This document shows positions 53,766-63,035 of a DNA stretch of 64,000 bases, piece by piece. This stretch comes from Buddleja alternifolia. Lineage: Eukaryota > Streptophyta > Magnoliopsida > Lamiales > Scrophulariaceae. The translations under genes were made by a program, and so were the position numbers. The stretch's first letter is position 1; the number at the start of each line of letters is the position of its first letter. The stretch spans positions 29,031,101 to 29,095,100 of the forward strand of contig CM033396.1 in assembly GCA_019426215.1 (NCBI GenBank), in the 5' to 3' direction. The notes beneath the pieces were generated by a model. The model did not search any database. It was not told where the DNA came from and worked only from the letters and a program-made list of their open reading frames with translations.

Positions 53766-55266
53766 TGGTGGTCCCAAGTGGCATACGAAAGGGTCTAGAA
53801 GGGGGGGTGAATAGACCCTGAAGCCTTTTTCGACTTCAAAAATTCGTATCACTTTTAAAGATTAGAACGCTTAGGAAGTTGAGCGCTTAGGTCAGGCGCT
53901 ACAGTAAAGATAACTTAGACTTAGTGATTTTAGCAATTTACCAAAGTAGGGTAACGCTTAGATCGCTTAATTAGGGTTAGCACAGCGGAAATGATTTTTA
54001 AAGCTTTAGCGTTCGTTTTGGTTAAATAGTCGCTTAGCAGATTAGCTTGTCTTTTTCAAAATAAATGATATAATATAAAACAAGACAATAATGAAAGTAA
54101 ATGACACAAGAATTTGTAAGGTTCACTGGGTAATGTAATCCCAGCTACGTCCTTCCTCTCCTTTTTAACTTGGAGGAAATTTACTAAGTTGATTATCAAA
54201 GAATCACACAGAATCTTCTACAAGATAGTAAAGAGGTAAAAATGATCTCAGGCTCCTTGATCACACAGATTTTAGCACCAATGAAAATCTTCTTCTACAA
54301 GCTTCTTTCACTCAGAAATACTGACTGTAAGGGGTTTCAACAACTTTCTCACTCAGATGAAAGGTTGAGGGTTTTGTCACACAGGTTTTGTTTGTTTTTG
54401 GAAAGATCAAAAAACTTGGAATATCTCAGTAGGAATTTAGGTTTCTTCTTTGGAAGATGTTTGAGATATTTTTGGCTGTATAGAATGTACGTAAAAAGCT
54501 TGGAAGATTTTGGCTATGGAGTTTCTAAGTTTTTCTTGAGCAAAGTTTTCTTGTGCACGTATGTATGTATATGTGTGTAACTTCTTTATAGGGTTTACTG
54601 GAGGTAAGGTATTTATAGCCTTTTTCTTGGGATTATGTCCCTTGGACATATGTAGGAGCGTGTCTTTCACACGGCGCGTGATTATACCTTTTCCCTGACA
54701 TTCCTGAAATCCTGCTGGTTCCGATTGGACGGGGGTAACTATAAACTCTGCAATTTTGACAGTCTAGTCAAAAGGTGGCTTGTCCACAAGTCATAATAGC
54801 TTATCACATTTAATGCACTTATCAGGCATTTAATGCATTTGGATTTATTTTCCATTGGAAATAAATGTCCGTTGAATGATTGCATTTAAGTCCTTCATAA
54901 CTTGAGGATTTATTTCAAGTGAATCTGATACTGATCGCTTGAGTGCTTTGAGCGCTTGATCCATAAATCCTGAAATAGTCCTTTAGCGTTTGACAGTCGC
55001 AAAGAACGAATCTTCATCTTCATTTGACTTCAGACGCTGATCTTCGACTTCTTCTCTAATAGACTCACCTAGAATTCTATTAGGGATTCGGTATCTAATA
55101 CTTAGTCTAAAATCTATAAAGATAAAAATTACAAGCCTAATCAAAAATACAAACTTTCAAACGCTTATACATAGATCTATGAAAACAGAAAGTTACATTA
55201 TATTTGGAGTCAAACATAAATTCCTATCTTGTCATCATCAAAACATCTAACATGAAATTCCTAACA
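53766..55266 (-). repeat. 3' LTR of Sire-2 (1,501 bp)
   Basis: Plus-strand edges are TGGTGGTCCCAAGTGG and CCTAACA, matching the Sire-1 LTR throughout but without the 94-bp duplication. GCGCTT and ACGCT motifs recur (53866-53930, 54935-55035). Confidence 0.88.
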
Positions 55267-55281
55267 ATTTCCCCCTTTTTG
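55267..55281 (-). promoter_or_regulatory. Polypurine tract of Sire-2
   Basis: The minus strand reads AAAAAGGGGGAAAT directly before the 3' LTR. Confidence 0.75.
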
Positions 55282-55663
55282 ATGATGTCAAGACCTTTAA
55301 CTCTTATACTCTTTTATAATTTAAGAGTTTTAAAGAAAAACCCAAATAAATATAAGTTAGTGTGAGAAAGTTAGTTAGTTGATAGATTAGCCTCAACAAG
55401 GTGTTTCAGCGTTCAATCATTCATTCAAATAATTTCAAATAAAGTATACAAATGACTGTGCAGAGAGAAAATAACAACATATAAAGATAAGAAAAAGTGA
55501 GGCATCATCTTCTTTGTTGCTTGGACATTTCTTCTCCTTGATAGATCTCATTTGCTAAGTCCAGCAAGAGTCGATCAATATCTATCATGGTAGTGTACTG
55601 GACTTCATCAAAATCATGTCTTCTCTGTTTAGCGCTTTCCTTTAATTCTAAAAATCTTTCCAC

Positions 55664-56032
55664 CTAATCCCTCAGAAGGATTCCAAGTTCTCGGATCAAG
55701 TCATGGTAAATGTCTTGTCTTCGATCATTGGTGGATTTCCAGTTTAAAGGTCGCCTAAGCGGTCCGGCATATGGAGAAAAACCCATACTTTTCAAGAAAT
55801 CGATGTCTAAGTCTGGAAGCCTGTACCTGCCTAGATAATATCGTGGCTTGCGCTTCTTAGATAGCATTTTCTTTATACCTGTTATTTCATCGAACATAGA
55901 ACGCCAGTGCTTGTTATCGATTTTGGAGATAGATTCTTTCAAAGTTTTGGAAGATTGATGTTTTTCTTTCACATTTTCCCCCTTCTTGGCATCATCAAGA
56001 GAGGTTTTCAGATCAGCGATATCTCGTCGCAA
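55664..56032 (-). CDS. Sire-2 env-position gene, C-terminal open piece
   Basis: 122 codons in the next frame, overlapping the long exon by 25 bases. The start (RRDIADLKTSLDDAKK) continues the coiled coil, followed by a basic stretch and a tail with YYLGRYRLPDLDIDF. After the TAG at 55664 the frame continues (ERFLELKESAKQRR) to 55505, so the stop is probably a mutation. Confidence 0.6.
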   Translation of the reverse strand: MRRDIADLKTSLDDAKKGENVKEKHQSSKTLKESISKIDNKHWRSMFDEITGIKKMLSKKRKPRYYLGRYRLPDLDIDFLKSMGFSPYAGPLRRPLNWKSTNDRRQDIYHDLIRELGILLRD

Positions 56033-58301
56033 AGCCGAGCTTCTTCAACGAGTAGAGCGACTTGTTGAGCGATACTCTGAGCAACAGCATTTGAAGAATG
56101 GTGCCCCTCAGTATCAGCTGAAGCGTTCTGGACTAAATGACGATTGAATTCTGAGGAGAGTCCATCGATCACGGGTGATATGTTGTCTATGATGGCAATA
56201 GTACTTTTGTTAGCAGCGTTGGAGATATCACGACTTCGAGTGTCAGACACTATTCGGATTTTCCTATCAGCGGTGTCAAAAATCTTTGAGCAAGAACCCT
56301 CAATGTTGTTGAGCGAGTTCCGTACTGCTTGTCTGAAATCTCGAGCATCTGGATCACTGTTCGAGTCCGAGTCCGAGTCTGAAGAAGAACGCTCAGGAGA
56401 CGGAATGAGTCCGTATGAGCTAGATACAGTAGCCTTGCCTTTGGTTTTATCACTAATGAAAGGCTCTTCAGGCTCTGCGGCTATTTCAGCATGCACATCT
56501 TCTATCGCTGAGTCTAGCGACTGAGTTTCGGTATCAATTTGAACATGGGGAACCTCGACTGCTGGAGCGCTGGGGGCAACATCTTGCATATTAGCGTCTG
56601 TGGTTTGAGCGACTTCCACAACAGGAGTTTGTTCCTCTTCCATTGCAACAACCTTGATTGGAGAAGGTGGATTTTCAACAGCAATTACCCAGAGTGGGCC
56701 AATCGCTTCCATGACATGCCTCGGACTAATCAGGTTGGTCTGTGGGATAAATAATATAGCGTCTTCGCACTCTTCATTTCTTAGTGCAAGTTGCACTCCT
56801 TCCGGCAGATCAACTCCTGAAGTGTAAGAGTTGTAGAAGTCCAAAATAAATGTCATTAGCGCTTGAGCTGCTTCTTTGTCCACTGGCCTGATCAGCGATA
56901 TCATCTTGGCCACTTGAATGTTCTGTTCACAAAAGAGCACAGGGTGAAGATTGTATCCTCGGAAGTCGCTTAGCCCTGAATAGTGGTTGAAAGTGATGTC
57001 CAATGCTTGTGCATTTTCTATCACTGCTCTTCTGTCTCGGTAGAATTCAGCAAACTCAGCGTGCTCATCTGCACCATTGACATGAATTTCACTTTGTTCA
57101 GGAAAAAACGGTTGTTTACTGGTGGAGGCTTCTTCATTCAGATCTGGAAAGATGCGTTGAACAAACGCTCGACGAGGGTGAAACACATATCGTCCGCCTT
57201 GACTGAATAAGGCTAGCTGTTGATGGATGTAGTTCTCGATAGGTTGCTTGTAAGCTGGCAGATCGCTAACATTTTCGGCAATATGCTGACGCTGTTGAAC
57301 TAAAAAGGTAGCAAACCCTCGGCATCTGTATTCGATTCCAAATTCAAATAAGAATGGATATCTCACAAGTTCTTCAAGAGTATAGAAGTGTAAAACAAAC
57401 TCTTCAGCCCATTTGGCTGTATCCATCATCCATCGCTTGCCAAGCTTGTTAGCTTTCTTCTGATATTTTCTAGCGGCAAGAAATTTCTCAAAGCATTCAG
57501 TTTCTTCATTGTAATCCTCAGCCCATAATCTTGCAAGGTATTCTCGGGCTTCAGCTTCTATCCACGAGTTAACTAGATTTGGACGTTCAGCAACAACCGG
57601 TTCATTTTCTTTCCAAAGCTTGAGTGGATTAGGAGAGAGAACATTCTGAGCAGATTTGATGACTAATGGAAGAACCAAGTATCCAATCCTGTTGAGATCC
57701 TCTTCATCGGGGTTTTTAAGCCAATCGCCCATGTGGGGATTTTTGATAACAACTTTGTTTGACCGAAGAGGATAAAAGGACTCATCAGAGCGACCGGTGA
57801 AATTAAAACGTGCTTGGTCAAAATCTGTTCTGTTGATCACTGGTCTTCGAATATACTCAAGGCGAGATTGAAGACGCTCTAGATTGTATAGATCAAGGTC
57901 TGCAAGTCTTTCAAAGAAGTGAAACTTTTCTGTGTTGGAGAGACGAGGATTATGAAGAGTATCTTGAAAAGTTATCTCCGATTCAGCAAGAAGCTGGGTG
58001 TCCCGTTCTCTAGAGGCATAATAAAATTCAACTTTGGCAGAATATCCGCGAGGAAAGAAATCGATGTCATGAGGAGGAGATCCAGTCGGAGTAGGAATAA
58101 AGGCAATTTCTTTTGTTGGAATAGGGGCCACTTCTATCGATCGCTCAGCGTGTAGAGTCTCTTCACTGACTGGAGATGTTTCAGCGTCAAGAAGGACTTG
58201 AGCTACTTCTTTAGCTATATTCACAACAGTTGCCAGATCAACATCTACTTCAATGGGAACCTCTGAAGATGGAGGTGCATCAACGTCTGGTGCATCTTGA
58301 G
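56008..58301 (-). CDS. Sire-2 env-position gene, long open exon
   Basis: About 760 codons are open from the candidate splice acceptor (exon start 58301) to a stop at 56008. It encodes the second conserved domain, an acidic Ser/Asp-rich segment (SSSDSDSDSNSDPD) and the start of the coiled coil (LNNIEGSCSKIFDTADRK). Keeping 760 codons open while the linker is full of stops is notable. The shift to the next frame occurs near 56030 (EEARL, then RRDIADLKTSL). Confidence 0.7.
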
Positions 58302-58381
58302 CTGATACATGCAAGCGTTTGAGAAAAGCAAGCAAAATTTCTACTAAGTAGAAATTACAAATAAAAGACTAAAACGCTTAC
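58302..58381 (-). other. Candidate frame-keeping intron in Sire-2 env-position gene
   Basis: Minus-strand donor CCTCAGG/GTAAGCG and acceptor CATGTATCAG/CTCAAG, 80 bases, with a T-rich middle. Removal joins DEPPQ to AQDAPDVDAPP in one frame (phase 1). Unspliced, a TAG and a TAA/TAG-rich stretch interrupt the frame. Confidence 0.55.
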
Positions 58382-58567
58382 CCTGAGGAGGTTCATCGAC
58401 TATTTCAGTCTCTTGTTCTGTTTCAACATTTGATATTGGTTCCTCAGGCTCAGGGATCACTTCTTCAGTATCTAAATCGAGGAAAGAAGTGAGGAGAATA
58501 GCTTGAATAGGAATTTTGAATCCTTCTAAGATATCCAGAGTATGCTGGATTCTATATTCGCTAAACA

Positions 58568-58647
58568 CTGAAAGAGCAATTTTATCTTAGTGTTAAAAAG
58601 AAAAACATAGGAAAGGATAGAATACTTTGTCTAAGATAAGTACTTAC
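58568..58647 (-). other. Second candidate intron in Sire-2 env-position gene
   Basis: Donor CAGG/GTAAGTA (near-consensus) and acceptor TTGCTCTTTCAG/TG with a T-rich tract, 80 bases. The downstream exon reads FSEYRIQHTLDILEGFK. The upstream frame is damaged, so frame continuity cannot be confirmed. Confidence 0.4.
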
Positions 58648-59861
58648 CCTGATAATCACCAAGCTCTGTTGAGAGAGCTCTAGGAGCAGCTGCACTGGTG
58701 TAGATTCAAGAACAGCGTCCGAAAAAGTAGGAGGAACATTCGCTGGCTCTTCAAGCATTGGCTCAATTGTAGCGCTTGTTGATTCAGCTGGAGTGGATAA
58801 AGGAGTACGCTTACGGGCTAGCGGTACTTCTTCTTCTTCTTTAGGGATAGTGAAGATAAACGCTGGAGGAGAAGAGGGTGATTTAGGAGAAGGAGAGGGA
58901 GACTTTTGTTTCTTCTTGGGCTCTGGCTTCTTCTTTTACTTCTTTGCTGGCTTAGCGACCTTAATAGCGATCTTTCATTTTGGTAGCTTAACCACCACAG
59001 CTTCTTCCGATGAAGATGGTGATGAAGACGAAGACACTTACTCTTCATCATCGCTGCGAACAGCTCCTTCAGCAAGATGTCGCTCACGCTCTTCTTTGGG
59101 AACCGCTTCACCACCACGTTTTCTTGGTTTGAGCAGCTCACCGATCATCTTCTTTCCATAAAAATTTAGCGCTGGTATTTTCTTTCCAGCGGTGTTGGTG
59201 AAACCGCAAGCACTAAAAATTCGACTTAAAATAATCCTGTAAGGCTTGGGATTTATTGATTTGGCCATCGCTGCCTTGAAGCGATTAAAAACGTAAAGCG
59301 ACCAATTTATCTTCAATTTGGTCAAAATGGCCACCATCATCTTGTACTGAAGGTTTGAAACCTTATCGAAGCTTCCCTTTCTGCATTCGATCATCTTTGC
59401 ACATATGTCCGCGAGAATGACATATTCGCCCTTCATATCATTTTTCTTGAAGTTGGGTTCGTAGGCAGCTTCAACTTCATCCTTCTTGATCAATGCCCAT
59501 ACTTTGCTAGCATCTCCAAGAGTAACATTTTTTACTTCGGCACCATCAATTGGCAGATTCAGTAAAGATGATATGAGAGAAGGGGTGAGAACAAAGGTCT
59601 CACGAGCAAAGAGGAAAGACGCAGGAAATGGAGTTTCATCGTCGGAGATTTTTGCATTCGTGAAGAAGAAAAGGGTTTCTTCCTCAAAGAAGTTGAAAAT
59701 AGCAGTTATCATGTCGCGTAAACTAGACTCCTGGACAAGTGGAAGAACAGTCCTAAGAGGGTTAGATAGTCCCAGTTAACAAGAAAACCGGCGTTAACAG
59801 TGACTGGTTTCTCAGATTTGGAAGATTTTCCGGCAGCAGATTTTGAAGATTTGGGTGCCAT

Positions 59862-60749
59862 TGAACTGAAAAAGCTTTGGTAGAGGAGAGAAAAGATATT
59901 CTTTTTGCCTTAGAGAGAAAGAAATTTTACAGTAGAGGAGTTTTTAGAAGTGATAAAGTTTTACTGTAAAGGTCATGAAAGATTTAAATAGGAGGCAAAA
60001 CTAACTCCTCAACTAGTAGATGAATGACACGTGCACAGAAGTTAATTTTGAAAAGAACAAAAATTAAATCTGAGTCGTTTACATATAAATACGGATGTCA
60101 AAAGGTTCGGAAAATATGGTAACAACTGTTAAACATAAAATTTTGAAATTCGCAGTTACTTTTTCAAAACGTTTGAAATTTTTTGAAATTTTCAGCGTCA
60201 AATGCACGCGCCTGATAGTACACTGACACGTACTCAGACAGGTGCAGTTATTGAACCGCCTAGTTTTTAGATAGGGATCATTAACCGTCAATTTAATTTG
60301 ATAAGCACGTGTGGGCAGTTGTCAAATCTAATCTTTTGGACTTATCCACATGCTACTTTTGAGCGATGAAAACTATGCATGAGTTTTAGAGAAAATTTAC
60401 TTAGCGTTAAATTGGAAATCTTTTTAACGCTGAAGTTTTTTTGATAAAATTCAATTTTTCAAAGCCGAAGATTATGACATGAATCAATCGCTTGGATTTT
60501 TGAAGGATATTTTTATTTAATTTTATTAGAGATTGATTTTGTCATGCATAATAGATAAGCACTATTGATCAATGCATAATTTTTGAAAGGCAATTTTTTA
60601 TCACAGTCGCTTATGAATTGATACAAGTATAATTTTAAAGTTCCCCCTAAAATCGATGACTCGTTTCAATTTTGAAAGACACCTTAGATATATACTTAAA
60701 GTGGATTACCCTTAAATTGTATGCCTATAAAATATGATGCTCTTATGAT
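59862..60749. other. Spacer between Sire-2 pol chimera and env-position gene
   Basis: AT-rich, no supported gene. It corresponds in position to 16553-17672 of Sire-1. The leader just before the ATG shows an AGAGAG/TTTAC-rich style (59875-59950). Confidence 0.5.
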
Positions 60750-61808
60750 TTAAGCGTTTAAATCAATCATACCTAATTCACTTCTCAAAGTGAGAAAGCA
60801 TTGCTCGTTGAGCGCTTTGGTGAAGATATCTGCCAATTGTTTGTCAGTTCCAATGAAGTGCATGGAGATATCTTTCTTTTGAACATGGTCACACAAGAAA
60901 TGGTATCGAATGTCAATGTGTTTAGTTCTAGAATGAAGGACTGGATTTTGGGTCATAGCTAAAGCGTTTTGGTTATCACAATGGATTCGGGTAGGACCTA
61001 GGATTGTTCCATAATCTCTAAGTTGTTTCCTCATCCAAAGGATTTGTGCATAACAGCTCCCAGCGGCTACGTACTCTGCTTCAGCGGTAGAAGTCGCTAT
61101 GGATTGTTGTTTCTTACTATGCCACGAAATTAATCTATCACCTAGAAATTGACATGTACCACTAGTACTCTTTCTATCTATTTTGCATCCTGCAAAATCT
61201 GCGTCTGAATAACCAATTAGTTTAAAAAGAGAGTCTCTTGGATACCATAAGCTCACATTCTGTGTGCCTTTTAGGTATTTAAGGATTCTCTTGGTAGCAT
61301 TTAAGTGTGATTCTCTAGGATCAGCTTGAAAGCGTGCACACATGCATACCGAAAACATAATATCGGGTCTACTAGCGGTAAGATAAAGAAGTGATCCAAT
61401 GATACCTCTATATTTAGTGATATCAATTTTCTTGCCACTTTCATCTTTATCTAGCTTAAGTGTTTGGCTCATTGGAATTTTTGAAGATGATGCGTTTTCC
61501 ATACCAAATTTCTTCATGATTTGAATAGGACCAAACAAATCTAGATGCAATAGTTCAAGAACTCTAGAAGTAGATAGGCATGGTTTCTTCTTAAAAGATG
61601 ATTTAACTTGTTTACCCATTTGACATGCATCACATAAGCGATTCTTTTGAAAGGAACCCTTAGGTAATTCCTCTACTAGATTTTTCGATATTAACTGAGA
61701 GATTGCCTTAAACTTGAGGTGATTCATTTTTCTATGCCATAACCAACCCAATTCATTTTGACTTTTAGCAACAAAGCATGTGGGTATTAGAAAAATCTTC
61801 ATCTTCAT
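60750..61808 (-). CDS. Sire-2 chimeric pol ORF (pre-integrase fused to RNase H)
   Basis: A 352-codon open frame made by internal deletion. Its first few codons come from LTR sequence. Then come the pre-integrase HHCC site (LWHRKMNHLKF, CDACQMGKQVKSSF) and the first integrase aspartate (LLHLDLFGPIQI). The frame jumps at about 61513-61520 into the RT C-terminus ([15 protein letters not shown]) and a complete-looking RNase H ([42 protein letters not shown], ending DIFTKAL). Integrase D and E sites and the RT YVDD site are missing. Sire-1 has the intact versions of both sides. The open frame may be a by-product of the deletion. Confidence 0.85.
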   Translation of the reverse strand: MKMKIFLIPTCFVAKSQNELGWLWHRKMNHLKFKAISQLISKNLVEELPKGSFQKNRLCDACQMGKQVKSSFKKKPCLSTSRVLELLHLDLFGPIQIMKKFGMENASSSKIPMSQTLKLDKDESGKKIDITKYRGIIGSLLYLTASRPDIMFSVCMCARFQADPRESHLNATKRILKYLKGTQNVSLWYPRDSLFKLIGYSDADFAGCKIDRKSTSGTCQFLGDRLISWHSKKQQSIATSTAEAEYVAAGSCYAQILWMRKQLRDYGTILGPTRIHCDNQNALAMTQNPVLHSRTKHIDIRYHFLCDHVQKKDISMHFIGTDKQLADIFTKALNEQCFLTLRSELGMIDLNA

Positions 61809-62051
61809 TTGACTTCAGACGTTGATCTTCAACTTCTTCTCTAATAAACTCACCTAGAATTCTATTAGCGATTCGGTATTTAATACTTAGTCTAAAATCT
61901 ATAAAGATAAAAATTACAAGCCTAATCAAAATGACAAACTTTCAAACGCTTATACATAGATCTATGAAAACAGAAACTTACATTATATTTGGAGTCTAAC
62001 ATAAATTTCTATCTTGTCATTATCAAAACATCTAACATAAAATTCCTAACA
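61795..62051 (-). repeat. 5' LTR stub of Sire-2 (257 bp)
   Basis: It matches 55009-55266 of the 3' LTR with about 12 differences and ends CCTAACA at 62051, next to the GATCA duplication. The remaining ~1.2 kb of the LTR, the primer site and gag were deleted in one event joining the stub to pol. Confidence 0.9.
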
Positions 62052-62056
62052 GATCA
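62052..62056. repeat. Sire-2 target duplication, right copy (GATCA)
   Basis: Matches 53761-53765 exactly and sits at the break in Copia-G pol. Confidence 0.9.
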
Positions 62057-63035
62057 TCACTTCTTGCTCCTCGAGCCTCCTACTTCTTTCCAGATCCTGT
62101 TTCAAAACACAGACATGAGCACTAGCTCCTGAGTCTAGAATCCATGAAGTGGAGAATACAGTCATAGAACAATTAGTTTCTAAAACATAAAGTTCCATAC
62201 CTGCAACAGTATCAGCCTTCAGATTTGGGCAGTCACGCTTCTAGTGGCCAGCCTCTTTGCAGTAAAGGTAGATATATGTCTTCTTCGGCCCATGCCCTCT
62301 GTACTTCTTGGCAGCTTTTCTTTTTCCTATGTTTTCCTCAGCCTTAAACGCTTCCTTCTTCTTCTTGCCTCTCTTTCTCTTATTAGAACTCGAAGTTCAT
62401 CCAGAGGTTAAGATGGTCAGAGCAGACTCGTTTTCCTTTGGTTTCATTTGGCCCTAGGCACTAATCAGTTTGTTCATCAGCCCAGCCAATGTACATTCGA
62501 TTTTAGTCATATTGAAGTTCACAATGAACTTGGAAAAAAAGCTAAGGAGTGATTGCAGGATGAGATCAGTTTGAGGTGGAAATCCATGAAAAAATCAAGA
62601 GTTTCCAGTCTCTCAATCATTGAAATCATTTTTGAGTAACTGGTCTCCCACCTTCTCTCCTTCTCCCATCCTAGCTCTGAAGAGCTCTCTCGATATCCCA
62701 TATCGAGCAATCCTATTGTGCTCTCCATAAAGCTCCTTGAGATGCATCATGATCGACCTCGAATCATCCATGTTCTCGTGGGATCTTTGCAATTCATTGT
62801 TCATGGAGCCGAGCATATAACCTTTAACGCGAATGTCATCTTTACACCAAGTGTTATATGTTTCACGTTCATTGTCCTCAGAATCTTCAGCTGGGGCCAC
62901 GGGTTTATCAGCTTCAAGTACATAGCTAAGGGACTCCAAACTTAGGATAATCCTCAAATTTCTGAGCCAGTCAGTATAATTTGGTCCAGTGAGGACGTTT
63001 TTCTCAAGCAATGTTGAAAGAGGGTTGTTAACCAT
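62057..63035 (-). pseudogene. Copia-G gag and protease remnant
   Basis: It starts MVNNPLSTLLEKNVLTG at 63033-63035. The gag motifs are NYTDWLRNLRIILSLE, AIM-like SRSIMMHLKELYGEHNRIARY and MISMIERLETLDFF after a frameshift near 62640. A decayed zinc knuckle near 62225-62270 reads YCKEAGH, stop, KRDC. The protease site STSWILDSGASAHVC is near 62120-62165. The first 130 codons are open (62613-63035). It is the same family as Copia-B. Confidence 0.8.

Larger units (their letters stand above)
55505..59861 (-). pseudogene. Sire-2 env-position gene (diverged copy of Sire-1 ORF)
   Basis: It starts MAPKSSKS at 59859-59861 and ends at a TGA at 55505-55507. The N-terminal domain (59712-59080) has FFTNAKISDDET, IECRKGSFDKVSN and AILTKLKINWSLYVFNRF, close to Sire-1. 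The lysine/serine/proline linker (59037-58650) has several stops. An acidic exon (58567-58382) follows. The second domain (58301-56690) has SPNPLKLWKEN, AERP, AKWAEEFVLHFYTLEELV, FLVQQRQHI and SPRHVMEAIGPLWV. Then come an acidic Ser/Asp run, a coiled coil, and a tail. Breaks: a frameshift near 59760, stops in the linker, a frameshift near 56030 and a TAG at 55664. There is no signal peptide or membrane segment. Confidence 0.75.
53766..62051 (-). mobile_element. Sire-2, deleted Sirevirus-type element inside Copia-G
   Basis: The boundaries are set by LTR edges and a perfect 5-bp duplication GATCA. On the minus strand: a 5' LTR stub (62051-61795), an in-frame chimera of pre-integrase and RNase H (61808-60750), spacer, env-position pseudogene (59861-55505), polypurine tract and full 3' LTR (55266-53766). 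The primer site, gag, protease, most of integrase and the RT active site are deleted. The LTR stub differs from the 3' LTR at about 12 of 250 positions, so the insertion is older than Copia-A's. It would need another element's proteins, and having lost its primer site it is probably immobile. Confidence 0.9.

Noticed and set aside
58793..59161. Plus-strand 122-codon serine-rich frame
   Set aside because: Antisense shadow of the lysine/serine/proline linker of the Sire-2 env-position gene.
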